A stretch of 64,000 bases of DNA. Origin: Protea cynaroides (taxonomy: Eukaryota; Streptophyta; Magnoliopsida; Proteales; Proteaceae). A model generated the notes under the pieces. It was not told the DNA's origin. It was given only the letters and a program-made list of their open reading frames with translations, and did not search any database. The stretch lies in the NCBI GenBank assembly GCA_028583415.1, contig CM053269.1:48907322-48971321 (forward strand), written 5' to 3'. This document shows, in pieces, positions 46,611-58,307 of this stretch (position 1 is its first letter; every line of letters starts with the position of its first letter). The translations under genes were made by a program, and so were the position numbers.

Positions 46611-46991
46611 CTTTTTTTTTTATTTAATTTAAAACAGTTTTTTCCTAAAAGTCTGGTGTTCCTTTAAAAATAAGGGTATTTTTCCCCCCAATTCAACCAT
46701 GAGGGTGGTTCAGTTTTAAATTTGTGCTTAAACTTTTCAAGTGGACGGACCGTGGCATGCTATATTCCTCCACCCCATCTTTTGGACGGTTTCCTTACTG
46801 ATATATACTATATACTACCAACAGACTATACATTTCTCATGAGAAGGCTGTTTCATTATCAACATCCTGATGCATGTTTTCTTTTCACTTACATAAGTAG
46901 TACTTCTATTGCAAGAAAACAATTTTAAAGTCTATGCAAGGGGGGAATGAAAAAACGATGTCTCGAAAGTACTAAACAGAAAAAAATGCAA

Positions 46992-47153
46992 TCAAATCCT
47001 CTTCCGAACTTCTTGGAAGAAAGTACTATTTCGAGAATTGGTGCGAAGATCCGCCAAGATACCAGCAGCATCCTTCATACGTTCTTCTATCGACATGATT
47101 TTCCCAGGCACGCTTCACTCCATGATATCCTCCAGAACCTCTTTAGGCGGCAT
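46992..47153 (-). pseudogene. Unidentified broken coding fragment
   Basis: On the minus strand a frame starting MPPKEVLEDIME meets one in-frame TGA, then continues as SVPGKIMSIEERMKDAAG and on to FFQEVRKRI before a stop. The residue composition looks protein-like, unlike the surroundings. No family is recognised; it may be an old gene or retroelement piece. Confidence 0.3.
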
Positions 47154-48570
47154 CTGGCAAAATCGGATCGGGGAGGTTTTTACCTCCTAGCATAGGAGGA
47201 TAATGTGGGTTTCGATTAAATTCAATCGGGTTGCCTTCCCGGGGCTTGCCGGTGTTACGTATCAACTCATCGAGTGACCTGCTAACCTTCACATATAATA
47301 AGAGGGGCCCACTATTGATGATGGCGAGAGGAAATGGTGAAAGTCATATCAATCCATCCTTGCTAAGCGGTACTTATCCCTTCTCCAATTAGAAATTTTG
47401 TGCAAAGCCACAGTTTGAATCACTTATACTTTCACACAACATTAAGCTCCCTAAATGGGAGGGGAAAGGCTGCTGGCACAACATTAATCGAAACTTTTAC
47501 TGCCAAGTCGACTGATGACTTGCTAGTCTGACTGTTACATAGATGAGGACTGTCTAAAAAAGCCACAAACTCTGGCGGCATTCACCATATAGATGAGGAC
47601 TGTCTAAAAAAAGCCACCTACCAAACTCTGGCGGCATTCACCATATAGATGAGGACTGTCTAAAAAAAGGCCACCCACCAAACTCTGGCGGCATCCACCA
47701 TTTGATTTCTCAATAACCCTACTGAGCTCACTTCCCTGGTTTTTGCAAGCAATAGAATGACAAGTGAAAATAACAAATTGGTCAGAAATTTCTACCACGG
47801 CTAAATAATGACAAGGGCCGGATGTTCACCGAATTTGGATCCTAACTGGACTACTGCAGGGCTGTTATAGGGCTTGGTGAAAATCATCAGCACATTTATA
47901 CAATTTCCCTAAAGAATGTTTACTACGACCAAGCAACACCGTCATTGAATGCATATACTAAAATTCCATCTTCTGACTCAAGATCCAATATCAATGTTAT
48001 GAACATGTGATGAATGATTATAAGGATGAATATAAGATTAACCCATAATGATTTGTTGTTTAAACATAATGCCTTAACTCCCCCCTCCCCTCTCTTTTTT
48101 ATTCGATCTGCAACACGCATACATACACAATCAAAGAAAAACAAGCATCCTTCACACAAGAATAAAATTTCTGACAGGCAAGACAAGCAAATCCGTCTCC
48201 TAGACAATTTCATGTCTCTCGGAATATATGAAAGATGAGAACAATGGGACAATTAGCAGTTAATACACAAAAAATAAAGTAATTATTCCAGTTTGAGGTG
48301 ATACTTCCTCAACTTGGTTTCAGGTCCTCTAATGCACCATATAGAAATGACCAAAGTATCATTTTGTAAGCTAGATAAGAGAGCACCAATATCATGGATA
48401 GGACCATCAATCAGATTCAAATAAAAGAGAAGTAATACTTGAAACACAAATACTGAGGTTGATTAAGTAAAGCTCTAAAATCATGTCTGCTTGAAACATA
48501 GAGGTGCTGTTATGCTACTTGACTAATAAAATCATTGTGCCTACAAGTAAACATTGACCCTGAAAGACTA
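47154..48570. other. Intergenic, with probable 3' UTR of the F-box gene
   Basis: Besides the 47539-47701 repeat no structure is seen. The 3' UTR of the minus-strand F-box gene probably occupies part of 48250-48570; no polyadenylation site could be fixed. Confidence 0.45.
47539..47701. repeat. Three tandem units of 51-57 bp
   Basis: Each unit reads ATAGATGAGGACTGTCTAAA ... AAACTCTGGCGGCAT(T/C)CACC. The units are almost identical, so the expansion is recent. Confidence 0.93.
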
Positions 48571-50271
48571 CTAAGCTTTCAACTTCCCACTGACCTCTCG
48601 CCTAGTATGCCAGACACCACTCCTATCACTGTTGACTTGGTTCTTCTTGGCAGCAACTAAACATCGATCAGCCCGGCCTCCCTTGGTGTTCATTTCAATT
48701 TGGATTTTCCGCCGCCTCATACGGTTTTCCATCCGAATGCTCCTTAATGCCCTAACCCTCCGCTCAATCTCCAAAGCCTGTGAGAAGTTCCACATCCTAA
48801 CTACACCTTCTTCACCACCACATATAATGCGATCAGCACCAATGTCCACTGACAATAAATTGCACCCAAAACCATGTAGCATCCTCTGTGGAGCCTCCAC
48901 ACTTTCAACAGCCGACCTGTTAACTTTTCTGGGGTTTCTTGACAAAGACCGCTTGCTTGCCTTTAGCAACTTTCTCACATCAATCAGTGAAAGCTTTCCA
49001 TCACTAGAAGCTGAAACGAGCCAGGGGAACTCAAATGCAAGGGACTGAACAGGACCAGAGTGAGGGATCCAAGTTGCAATTTTAGTAGCATTAGTGTCCA
49101 TGCAGTGGCCTTTGATCTCAAACATGTGTATTGCTCCATCATCTCCTCCAGTAAACAGAAGATCACCCACATAACTGCGTGCCAAGGCACAAGTGTTTCC
49201 AGCATGAACATTTTCAATTATGGTAAGCTGATCCCCGCTATCAATGTCCCGGATGTAAACATCCCTGCCTGCCGTGCTTGCGATATTGGATCCACGAGGA
49301 ACAAGGCTCAAAACCCAATCCCCATGCCTGAAGACTTTCACACACTTCAAGAGAAATCGGTCCCAGACACGAACAGTCATGTCCCATGAACCACTGTAAA
49401 TCCTCGTGGGATCTAATGCAAGGCAAGTTACAGGCCCTTCATGTTCCCACAGACGAAACTCAGAATTATGATTCTGGGAGACCGTAATGTCAAACAAATG
49501 AGGAAGCCCTTCCACTGCTGTCCAACATTGGAGGAAACCATCAGTTCCCCCTGCCACCAAAAGTTTGGTATCAGCTACAACTGCCCTGATGGTACAACCC
49601 AGGGGACGGGAGGATGCAATTGACAACCCTTCTTCCATGTCCCACATGCGAATAGTGGAGTCATAACCTCCAGTAAATATAAGATTAGCAGAGGTCAGAA
49701 GGAAAACCGCACGGACTGCTTCACTGTGGCCATAGAGAACATCAATACTGTAACGCCCCATGAAGGTCTTGCTCCTGTACTCCCTCTCTACAAAAAGCTC
49801 CTTCCATGATTTCTCATGAAGAAATCCTGAACTTGAAGGTGCTGAAACCAATGGCAACCCCCATCTCTCACAATATAACTCCTTCCACCCATAGTGGTTA
49901 GATGCAAGCTGGTGGAGGAATGTCGACACACAGGAAACAATACCAAGTTCTTTAGCATCAAGGCAGTGGAGGATTTCAGCTAACAAGGCCGGTGGAAGGT
50001 CAGTGATATTACGAAGTCCATTAGAAGCAGTGTCATCTGATAGAGGAAGTTTCTGACTACCAGAAGATGTACTTCCCTTCTTGGGATGAAATTCAGAACT
50101 GGGTTTCCGAATTACAGAATCATAGCTTTCTTTTCTGGAATCAATCCTTGATATAACACAAGGAATAGAGGATCTGAATTGGGTCGGTGCAACCTCTTCC
50201 TCCCAAGGATTATTATCTATAAAATCCCGATGATCCTTCGAATTTCCAGTGCCGTGGCATTCCAGTGCCAT
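48571..50271 (-). CDS. FBX2: F-box protein with WD40 repeats (FBX2-like)
   Basis: A 566-residue probable substrate receptor of an SCF ubiquitin ligase. Residues 90-130 are an F-box (ITDLPPALLAEIL, CVSTFLHQLA); residues 180-500 hold WD40 blades with GHSEAVRAVF, GGYDSTIRMWD, GGTDGFLQCW, HEGPVTCLAL, SGSWDMTVRVWD, GGDDGAIHMFE, SASSDGKLSLIDVR and GGEEGVVRMWN; the C-terminus is basic (RMENRMRRRK), a possible nuclear signal. The layout and wording match, from memory, Arabidopsis FBX2 (At5g21040), which has been linked to phosphate-starvation responses; that role is known for the family member, not shown here. The CDS has no intron. Start chosen: MALECHG; the frame is open 26 codons further, but that part looks like leader. 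A leader intron is likely at 50398-50878 (GTACGC ... TTATAG on the minus strand). Confidence 0.95.
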   Translation of the reverse strand: MALECHGTGNSKDHRDFIDNNPWEEEVAPTQFRSSIPCVISRIDSRKESYDSVIRKPSSEFHPKKGSTSSGSQKLPLSDDTASNGLRNITDLPPALLAEILHCLDAKELGIVSCVSTFLHQLASNHYGWKELYCERWGLPLVSAPSSSGFLHEKSWKELFVEREYRSKTFMGRYSIDVLYGHSEAVRAVFLLTSANLIFTGGYDSTIRMWDMEEGLSIASSRPLGCTIRAVVADTKLLVAGGTDGFLQCWTAVEGLPHLFDITVSQNHNSEFRLWEHEGPVTCLALDPTRIYSGSWDMTVRVWDRFLLKCVKVFRHGDWVLSLVPRGSNIASTAGRDVYIRDIDSGDQLTIIENVHAGNTCALARSYVGDLLFTGGDDGAIHMFEIKGHCMDTNATKIATWIPHSGPVQSLAFEFPWLVSASSDGKLSLIDVRKLLKASKRSLSRNPRKVNRSAVESVEAPQRMLHGFGCNLLSVDIGADRIICGGEEGVVRMWNFSQALEIERRVRALRSIRMENRMRRRKIQIEMNTKGGRADRCLVAAKKNQVNSDRSGVWHTRREVSGKLKA

Positions 50272-50950
50272 AAAAAAACAGGGGAAAAAAATGCCACCAG
50301 AGACAGCTACTCCCCTTGGATCACGCAAATAATATAACGAAAGAACCAAGAACCTTTCTTTTGCAGAAATTCCAGAAAACTGACACCCCTAATCTTCCTA
50401 TAACAAGATAGAAACTAGAAATCAACGACTCAATTGGGCTCTGCGTCGAAGTTCTAACTACGATGAACTTCCTCTACAAGTAATTTGCTAACAGTCTCGA
50501 TATAAATTAACAAACCCAAATGTGCTATTAGACCAAAGTTAGAAGAAAAGGCAAAATTACGATCAATAACCCCACGTACGACTAACCAAAGTCCTACTAA
50601 CCCCAAAACCTACAGAAGATGAGAAAAAAACCTAGAATTCGAACCCTAAATTCTTCCAAAAAAGTATTTACAACCTAAAAAAAGAATGTGCAAGAGTAAT
50701 TAAACTCCACCTAAATCAGATAAAAGGAACAAGAACGGAAAAGAAGGGAAATCTGCTCCTTCGAAGACCAAACGAAAGACAAATTGCGAGTCAATAAAAA
50801 AAAACCCTAGAAACCCAATCGCTCTATACAAAGGAACGATCATCAAAGAGATGAGAAATACTGTTTTACACAGCGTACCTCAGAGCTTTCCCAGCGATCT
50901 TGGAGTTGGAGCAGAATCCCCCCTTCAGGTATTTGGAACTTGGAACTTAG
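50272..50950 (-). promoter_or_regulatory. 5' leader and leader intron of the F-box gene
   Basis: On the minus strand CTCTGAG|GTACGC (exon end 50879) and TTGTTATAG|GAAG (exon start 50397) form a plausible splice pair, leaving a 481-bp intron within the leader. Transcription would start near 50900-51000. No TATA box is evident. Confidence 0.55.
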
Positions 50951-51299
50951 ATTGAAAATCAAGCGAACAGAATGAAGAGAAGACCAATAGTGAAGCTACG
51001 AAGGGCCTGTTAAGAAGACCCAAATTTTTAAGTCCATTTCCATTCTCCTAATCTAAAACAGGTGGCGTTGATGAATCCCTTTCTCTCTACGCTTGTTAAG
51101 ACATTAACAGTTTTTACATGCTGGTGGGGCCGTCCTAAACTGAATTTTTTTAACCGTTGGATTGATTATCATAGTCCCATCCCATCTCATCAAGTTAAGG
51201 GTGGGACCTCCCCAGTGGGTTTGCGTGTCCAGTGCATTCAAGCGGTGCAATCACGGCTAACACCTCTCCACGAACAGGAGATGATTTGGGTCTTTATTA

Positions 51300-51908
51300 G
51301 GGCCCGTTTGATAAAACTTCTACTTTTAGATTCTATGGATTCTGGCTCTCAGGGAGTCATTTTGGAGTAGAAACGCGTTTGATAAATCCAGTTAGATTCC
51401 AACTCCCACAGAGTGAACCGGATTCAGAATGACTCCAGAATCCAAAATTTTGGAGTCATAAATACTTGTTCCAAACTGTTGGATCAACTTTTTAAGAGAA
51501 AAAAAAGAGTCGACACTCACATGACTATCAGTTCACCACCACCACCACCACCACAACCACCACCACTGCCACCACCACCACCACCGCCGCCGCCACCTCT
51601 ACCACCACCACCACCACCACCACCACCGTCGCCGCCACCTTTACCACCACCACCAACACCACCACCACCGCCGCCTCCACCACCACTACCAACACCACCG
51701 CCCACCACCACTAGTATGCCTGTTTTTCTAGACTTCGATTTGAGGGATAGTGTGTTATCAAACATGTTTCTAATCCAAAGATGTTCTAAAATCCATTTCA
51801 GAATTGCGTTATCAAACAAGTTTCTACTCTAAAATAATCCTAGAGTAGCTTGGAGTAGAATCCAAATTTGAACCAGAATCCAGAAACAAAAGTTTTATCA
51901 AACGGGCC
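51300..51908 (+). mobile_element. Tourist-like MITE with CCA array, copy E
   Basis: 609 bp with the best preserved ends: GGGCCCGTTTGATAAAAC and (reversed) GGCCCGTTTGATAAAAC, flanked by TTA on both sides (51297-51299, 51909-51911). The core at 51534-51712 is the shortest and purest CCA/CCG array of the set. It lies about 1 kb upstream of the F-box start codon. Confidence 0.9.
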
Positions 51909-51913
51909 TTAAT

Positions 51914-52292
51914 AAGGGTGTCAATTTGATGCCGAGACTGTATATCGGAACCGACCATTTAAAACTGAACTGAACTAAATCAAAATCGAATTGGAACAGT
52001 AATGGTATGAAAAAACAAAAATTTATTCCAGGTATGGTTTTGGTATCATGGATCCAATCGGCAGTATCAAACTATACCGTATCTAAAACCGTTACCCGTA
52101 CCAAATATATATACCGGATAAGAAATTGTATATATACTGAATAAAATCGTACCGAAATCATACTGAATCGGTTTAGTAATTGGTATAGAAAATACAAACC
52201 GAAACTGGTACGGTATGAGAATTGAGAATGATTCCACCTATACTGAACTGAAACCAAATTGAATTACCAATATCAAATCAATTAGCACCCAG
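51914..52292. mobile_element. Possible hAT-like MITE
   Basis: The ends GGGTGTCAATTTGAT and (reversed) GGGTGCTAATTGATTTGAT are imperfect inverted repeats. The interior is rich in GGTAT/ATACC and CCGAAAC words common in plant non-autonomous elements. The target duplication is imperfect. Confidence 0.45.
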
Positions 52293-52595
52293 ACTTATAT
52301 TGTCTTATGTCATTGGATGGTATCCAGTTGTGATCCAGAGACCGAAGTTCAACTGAATGCGCAATCTAATACATCGGTATGTGAACCTAATGAACTCCAT
52401 CCGTTAGATCACAGCTAGACAAACTAAACAACATGAGACCATTTTTTTTTTCGCACCCTTACATCGAACTATGAACTGATCGGCTCTAGGTTGACTTATA
52501 ACGGAATGACACGATTGATCCAGTTTTACCGATGGATTAACTTTGAGAAGCTTGGACTGGCACGTGGCTTTCTGACAAGAGTGTAGAGTGGGGCC

Positions 52596-52743
52596 GTAGA
52601 ATATAAATCCTCTCCATCCGTCTAGCCGTCTAGCAGAATATCAAACAACTATGATACACCGAGCACACATCCTGATGTAATCCCTACCATATGATGTTCG
52701 ATTGGATGAGTGAACAGATGGAGAGGATTTTTATACACAGAAT
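52596..52743. mobile_element. Foldback MITE, AAATCCTCTCCATC termini
   Basis: 148 bp. Ends GAATATAAATCCTCTCCATC and (reversed) TGTATAAAAATCCTCTCCATC-like. Flanks AGTGGGGCC and AGTGGGACT agree at 7 of 9 positions. Confidence 0.7.
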
Positions 52744-53885
52744 AGTGGGACTAGGCTAACAGCTCACTTGTCTGGCCCAATCCAAATATTTATTTAGGTT
52801 AAGCTTGAGGGCCTTGACCCAACCCAAGCTTATTTATGAGACCCAATGTGAAGTTCGGGCTTGAGCTGGGCTGGACTCATCCTAAACCAAGCTAGCCCTA
52901 TGAATATCAACAGGGCCTCACCCAAAACATATCTTATAGGGTCATCCATGGGTTTTTCTTAGGCCGGTCGGTCCAATGCAACACCCGATCCCAGCCCATG
53001 TTAAACCGATTATAGCACGTGGCTATATAATTATAAGTTTTGAATCAATTGAAATCCGCCAGGATCAATTACCATGCAATCTTCTTTTGTCATCAAAGAA
53101 GGCAGTTTTGATGGCATTAGGGCTAATTCTGGCCAGTGTACATGAAGAAGAATTAATTATGTTAGATTAAGGTTTTTCGGGTGTTTATTTATTTTATCTT
53201 TGAGAAAAACCGTTGATAAATAAAGGGATCGGATAGTGAGATGGAGAGAGGACTCAAATCGTCTCCCGCTGGATAAACTCCAACTGTTGGATCGCACTGG
53301 AGGAAGGAGGCAATTTTTATACATGGAGGGAAATTTAGAACTTTTTTGGTGAATATAAAAAATATCAGATTCTTTAGATGGTTATAGGTATTCGTTTTGA
53401 ACTCGACACTTTAAATTCTTCGTGTTTTGTATGATTGTTTGTTTGTTTTACATTCTCATGTTTGTGCATCTGACCAAACCTTACATTGCTTGATGTGAAT
53501 CTTTTCTAAAAATTAAAATGTTTAGTCCTTATTTGGTATGTATTATTGAAATATATTCTTAGAAAAGTATTCTCTATTATGATAATTTGCATTTCTAACA
53601 TAAAATGAAAATAAATAAAATATTAATAATAATAAAAAATGGATAAAGTACAAATGGATGGAAGTTTTATACACTATAAACATTGTACAACAAGTTGGTC
53701 TTCGATATCCCCCTAGTATATGAATTTCAAAATAGGATTGGATCAAGGTTGTGTAATTATATAATTGTCTATAAAAAGTGCATGTATCGAGGAGGTCAAA
53801 GGTTCGACTCTCTTATCTTCATTGTGTGCATAAGTTGTACCCCTTAAATTTCTCATCTCTTTCCCTCCTCCCCCCTCAGTCTGAA

Positions 53886-54016
53886 TCTTCTCCCCATATG
53901 GGTACCCTCTCCATACCCATCACCGTCCAAGGGGTTTATAACCCAATTTCAGAGTGTGGGACCCATTGAAAATGGACGCTGATGGGCTTGGGGAGGGTAC
54001 CCATGTGGGGAAGAGG
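53886..54016. mobile_element. Foldback MITE, ~40-bp arms
   Basis: The left arm TCTTCTCCCCATATGGGTAC and the right arm (reversed) CTCTTCCCCACATGGGTACC continue through CCCATCA-CGTCC. 131 bp, non-coding. No target duplication resolved. Confidence 0.7.
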
Positions 54017-54885
54017 AACTTGACCTGTCTCCTCCCCCTAGAGCTCCTCCCCCTAGAGGTTGAAGAAGCGTATGGGACTACAGCGTAGAATAACCCAAAA
54101 AGAAAAATAATGTATATGGATAGGGAGAAGTTTTCTGGTCCGAAGATTAGAGAAATCAAGGGTGCATGGACGGCAGAGGGGTACATGCATTGAACTAAGA
54201 TTTGTATGCATTTTGAGGGTGGATGATTTCAAACGATACAATCCCTAATGGATAGACTATAAATTTTTGCCCTATGACAATCTTTTTTATATTGGTTTAT
54301 TAGATGTAACCATTATATAGGGAATTGGATTCTAAATATAGGGCCTCTGTGATTAATTTTTCAAAATGCTTATTTGGAAAAGGAACATTTTGCACAACAT
54401 CATTATGTACTTCTGTCTTTATCTTTCTCATATGTGTAATCCGGGTCTCATTTCTCTTTCCTCAAAGTGATCAGTTCTCTGCACAACATAATTGTGTACT
54501 TTTGTCTTTATTTTTCTCATGCTTGTAATCCAGGCCTCCTTTCTCTTTCCTCAAAGTGATCAATTATTATTTTTCTGTTAACGTATAAGATTCTAATATA
54601 CCCGTTATCGTGTAGATCCCTCTCCTTGACAACTTTCATTGTATTGAAAATTGCATGTCTGAATATAGAAACCCTACAAATTAAAGTACAAACCACCTAT
54701 TTGTAAATTACAGTTGTAATAAACTTGTGACCAAAGTCCCAAAGTGACGTGTTTGGATGTGCATGTGTCTAAGGCCCCGTTTGCTTGAAGGGGTGTGTGG
54801 TGTGCAACAGCAGGAAAGTAAGAGAGTGGGGGAATCATTGTTCATTACCATTCCAGCTATTTGGTTGGGAGATTGTGTAATAAGG

Positions 54886-54889
<4 letters not shown>

Positions 54890-54947
<58 letters not shown>
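54890..54947. repeat. (GA)n microsatellite
   Basis: About 58 bases of pure GA. Confidence 0.97.
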
Positions 54948-54952
<5 letters not shown>

Positions 54953-55740
54953 GCATAGATGATTTGTTGATGATTCGATAAATCGTTGAGACAAAATGAA
55001 GTCGTTAAGAGATGCAACTTTAGTAATCATTACAACACATGTCATTACATAACTATACAATTAATTCAAAATCATTCTATATTTGGTTATTAACTTATAC
55101 TTTATTTTGCATCAAAATCCTTTATATTTGAGAAGTAAAATAAAAATTATATTAAAAAGTACTATTACTAAATATGCTAAGAAATGTAAATGGTTTATAC
55201 AGTCATGTTGGGCGATGGTTATAGAATTTTTTTTTTAAGTTTAAAAATTTTACTTCCCTTCTCTTTAATTTCTGTGGCTCAGTTTGCAAAGAGAATTAAA
55301 TGATAGAGAAATGAAAATTTTGAAGAAACTTTTATAATCATTACATCACATGTTATCACACCAATATGTAATTAACTCAAAATCATTATATATTTAATTA
55401 TTAATTTACATTTAATTTTATATCTAGATCCTTATCCTTTATATTTGAGAAATAAAATTTACATTTTATAAGTATTATTACCTAATATAATAAAAAAATT
55501 TAAGTAATTTATATAATATATATTGTGTTATAATTATAATTTTTTTTTTTAGTTTGAAAATTTTCATTTTTTTTCTCTTTAATTTTCTATGTAATTGAAA
55601 AAAGAAAGAAAAGAAAAGAAAAGAGCCGGCACATTCAAAGAGGCTGGCTATCTTAATTTTTGACTCTTTTCCGTAATTCGCTGTCTTTGGACACGGGAAG
55701 GACCGAAGGATCATCGCACGAGTCATTCCAGTGCCAAGGG

Positions 55741-55767
55741 CCAACAGCCAACAGCCAACAGCCAACA
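55741..55767. repeat. (CCAACAG)n, about 4 copies
   Basis: CCAACAG repeated head to tail. Confidence 0.9.
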
Positions 55768-55837
55768 CGACTCGAAGTGTCTTCGAGGCTAGACCAAAGG
55801 GCCTCTTGTCAACGACTCAGAATCCCAATCTGTACCA

Positions 55838-56131
55838 TACATAAAAGAACAAAAAGAAAAACAATTTTGTCGGCGATCCATTGCATGAGAGACTGGGTTT
55901 CTCGTATTCGTATCCCTACTTAATTTACTTGCGGGTTTGCTTCCTTACAAACGAAGCATCTTGTTAGATGCCTATTTGAATTGTTATAGTTTTCTCTCTT
56001 TTCATCTTAAATCCATAAATTGGAGGAGCCAATAGTGTAGAAACTGGTTTTGGTTTCTGGGTATCAGAATTCTGAGCTGGAGATCCTGTTCTAGCGGTCG
56101 TTGCGAAGAATTCTTTGTTTTATGGGCTTCG
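55838..56131 (+). other. Candidate leader exon of an unseen gene
   Basis: A TATA-like CATACATAAAAG (about 55838) is followed by moderately GC-rich sequence, then ATGGGCTTCG and a good donor GGTAAGAATG at about 56130. This looks like the first exon of a plus-strand gene with a long intron. No downstream exon was found in the window, and the copia relics from 58.3 kb on would lie in that intron. Speculative. Confidence 0.25.
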
Positions 56132-56796
56132 GTAAGAATGCTTTTTCGTTTCATCTTGATTTCTTATTTTCTCTAATTACGTTTATGTATTTACATCATA
56201 TATTTATTGCTATTCTTATATTAATGTTTCAAGCTTGAATCCGTCTTTTGTGGTTGTTTTTTGGGATTTTGGAATGGGAATGTTGGTGCTGCATATTATT
56301 GTGATTTTTTTGGGGCTTTGACTTTAGGGAGATTGTTTTGATTAAAATTATTGGGCAATAATTTTTGGGTTTGATGGCAATGGGTTCATGTGATTGTGTT
56401 CCTTCGGACAGGAGTTAAGAGTATGATTTTTGAGGGAAAAATTCTGTTATATATTTTCCAGATTGTGGGGTAGAGAAAGGATGGGGCTTCATTGGGGTTT
56501 GGAATCAGGTATTCAAGTGGTTTAAATCTTATGGACAAAACATGGACTGATAGCTAAGTTGTCTGGTAACTCCAGTTTCTGCTCCAGCCTATGGAATTCA
56601 AGCAGTTACGTCTTTCAACCTGTAATATGATGACTAATATCATTATTCTAAGAGGAATGCAGAACTTATTTTTTGAGTCGTAATAATTCTTGAAGTCATT
56701 GTCCCATTGGAAAAATTTTCTTCTTATTTTGGAAACGATCTAAGAACCATTTGTTTGGTCGTTAACAATTCTCTCTTTCCTGCTACACCCAGATTA

Positions 56797-57311
56797 CATT
56801 ACTGCTTGTACTTTAATGAAGAAGAGCATGTTTCTGTGCTTCTCTCCAAGAATTTTGTATGTCTTACAGAGTATAGTTACCATAGATTGCCAGTTGGAAT
56901 TGACTTAATATTCCGTTCTATAGGTTCAAATCTCCTTGGGGCCTGCCTACCTATCCCCTCCCCCCCCCCCCCCAAAAAAAAAAGAAAGGGATTTTGCAGT
57001 TTGCCCCTCCCCTGGAAAAAAAGAGGGAGAATTTGAATCTTATATTTTTTTCGAAACCATTTCCTTTTCCTATCATTCGATTGTAGACTCAGGGCCAATT
57101 GGATGAGAGGCCATTTGTCTGTCCCACACTTCGCATGCAAAAAGAAAAAGGGAAGATGATGCTGGAAGTTTTAAAATGTGGATATATGATTTTGAGTGTT
57201 GATTGAATAAAGTGTGCAAAGTTGTATGATGGGTTGACTGTAATGTATAGATAAGGAGTTCTTATGGCTTTTTGAGGCTGAAATCTTAAAGAGGATTGCC
57301 AGGACTGAGCT
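56797..57311. repeat. Tandem duplication, copy 1 (copy 2 at 57740-58215)
   Basis: Shared blocks include GAGAATTTGAATCTTAT, CGAAACCATTTCC, GAGGCCATTTGTCTG, CACACTTCGCATG, TTGTATGATGGGTTGACTG and GCTTTTTGAGGCTGAAATC. Copy 1 has an added run of C then A (56960-56982). No coding frame is conserved. Confidence 0.85.
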
Positions 57312-57739
57312 AATAAACTAGCTTCAGCACTGAGGAAGAGGAGGGGGGAATCGATGCTAATTAAAACTTTTGCCAACCCCTGACCATCAGCCCACTGATA
57401 TCCCTGACTTAGCAATTGAACACACAAATGTATATGCACTGCCACCTTGCAACCACTAAGTGGCCAAGCCTACATGCATGTGCATACCTATCTTGCAAAA
57501 CAGATAGCACTCCAATCGAACAAAGTAACCACACCACAAAGCAACAACAATTTATGTGGTTCACCTTCACAGTGTGAATGCTACATCTATGGAGTAATGC
57601 CATTATTGGGCTCATATTTACTTTATACATGACTCAAAGTTTTAGTTGCTTTTACAACTAAGATGCCACTATACCTACTTCTACCCCTTGATGATACAAA
57701 GGCCAGAGCTACAACCCTTTACCGGACAACTCTAGACTA
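57312..57739 (-). mobile_element. Possible LTR/TRIM relic between duplicated blocks
   Basis: AACAATTTATGTGGTTCACC followed by CACAGTGTGAATGC resembles the reversed CGAACCACGTAAATT signature of many copia and TRIM LTRs. Boundaries are not determined. Confidence 0.3.
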
Positions 57740-58215
57740 CAATATTACTCGTACTGGAATGGAGAAGAGTATGTTTCTGTACTTCTCTTGAAAATTTTTT
57801 TATATCTTACAAAGCCTAGTTAGCATTAGATTGCTAGTTGGAATGTACTTAATATTCCGTTCTCTAGGTTCTTGCAAACTCCATAGGGATTTTGTCAGCT
57901 TCCCCTTCCCCAGAAAAAAGGAGAGGGAGAATTTGAATCTTATCTTTTTGCGAAACCATTTCCTCCTATTCATTCAATTGCTAGACTTAGGCCAATCGGA
58001 TAAGAGGCCATTTGTCTGACTCACACTTCGCATGTAAAAAGAAATATGGAAGATGATGCTCGAAGTCTTAAATAGTAACACGTGGTGGATATATGATTTG
58101 GAGTTTTGATTGAAAAAGTAAGCAAAGTTGTATGATGGGTTGACTGTAATGTATAAATGAGGAGCTCTAATGGCTTTTTGAGGCTGAAATCTGAAAGAGG
58201 ATTGATAGGATTGAG
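57740..58215. repeat. Tandem duplication, copy 2
   Basis: Second copy of 56797-57311, in the same orientation. Confidence 0.85.
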
Positions 58216-58307
58216 CAAGGTTGTACAATGCAAATTGTTTTAACAAAAGAATAAATCTTAAGCATTAAAAAAAAAAAAAATACAAGTCTTAGAGAAGGTT
58301 GGAGGAA

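Larger units (their letters stand above)
52744..55736. other. Intergenic, with small repeats only
   Basis: It holds the inverted repeat at 53886-54016 and the GA run at 54890-54947. Near 54390 and 54495 a CATAAT/ATTATGTACTTCTG(T)CTTTAT block is repeated about 100 bp apart. One unpaired AAATCGTCTCC word occurs at 53256. No gene is seen. Confidence 0.5.

Noticed and set aside
48632..49623. Plus-strand frames opposite the F-box gene
   Set aside because: Shadows of a long, well-conserved coding region.
54835..55060. Poly-Leu/Ser and poly-Glu/Arg frames
   Set aside because: Produced by the (GA)n microsatellite.
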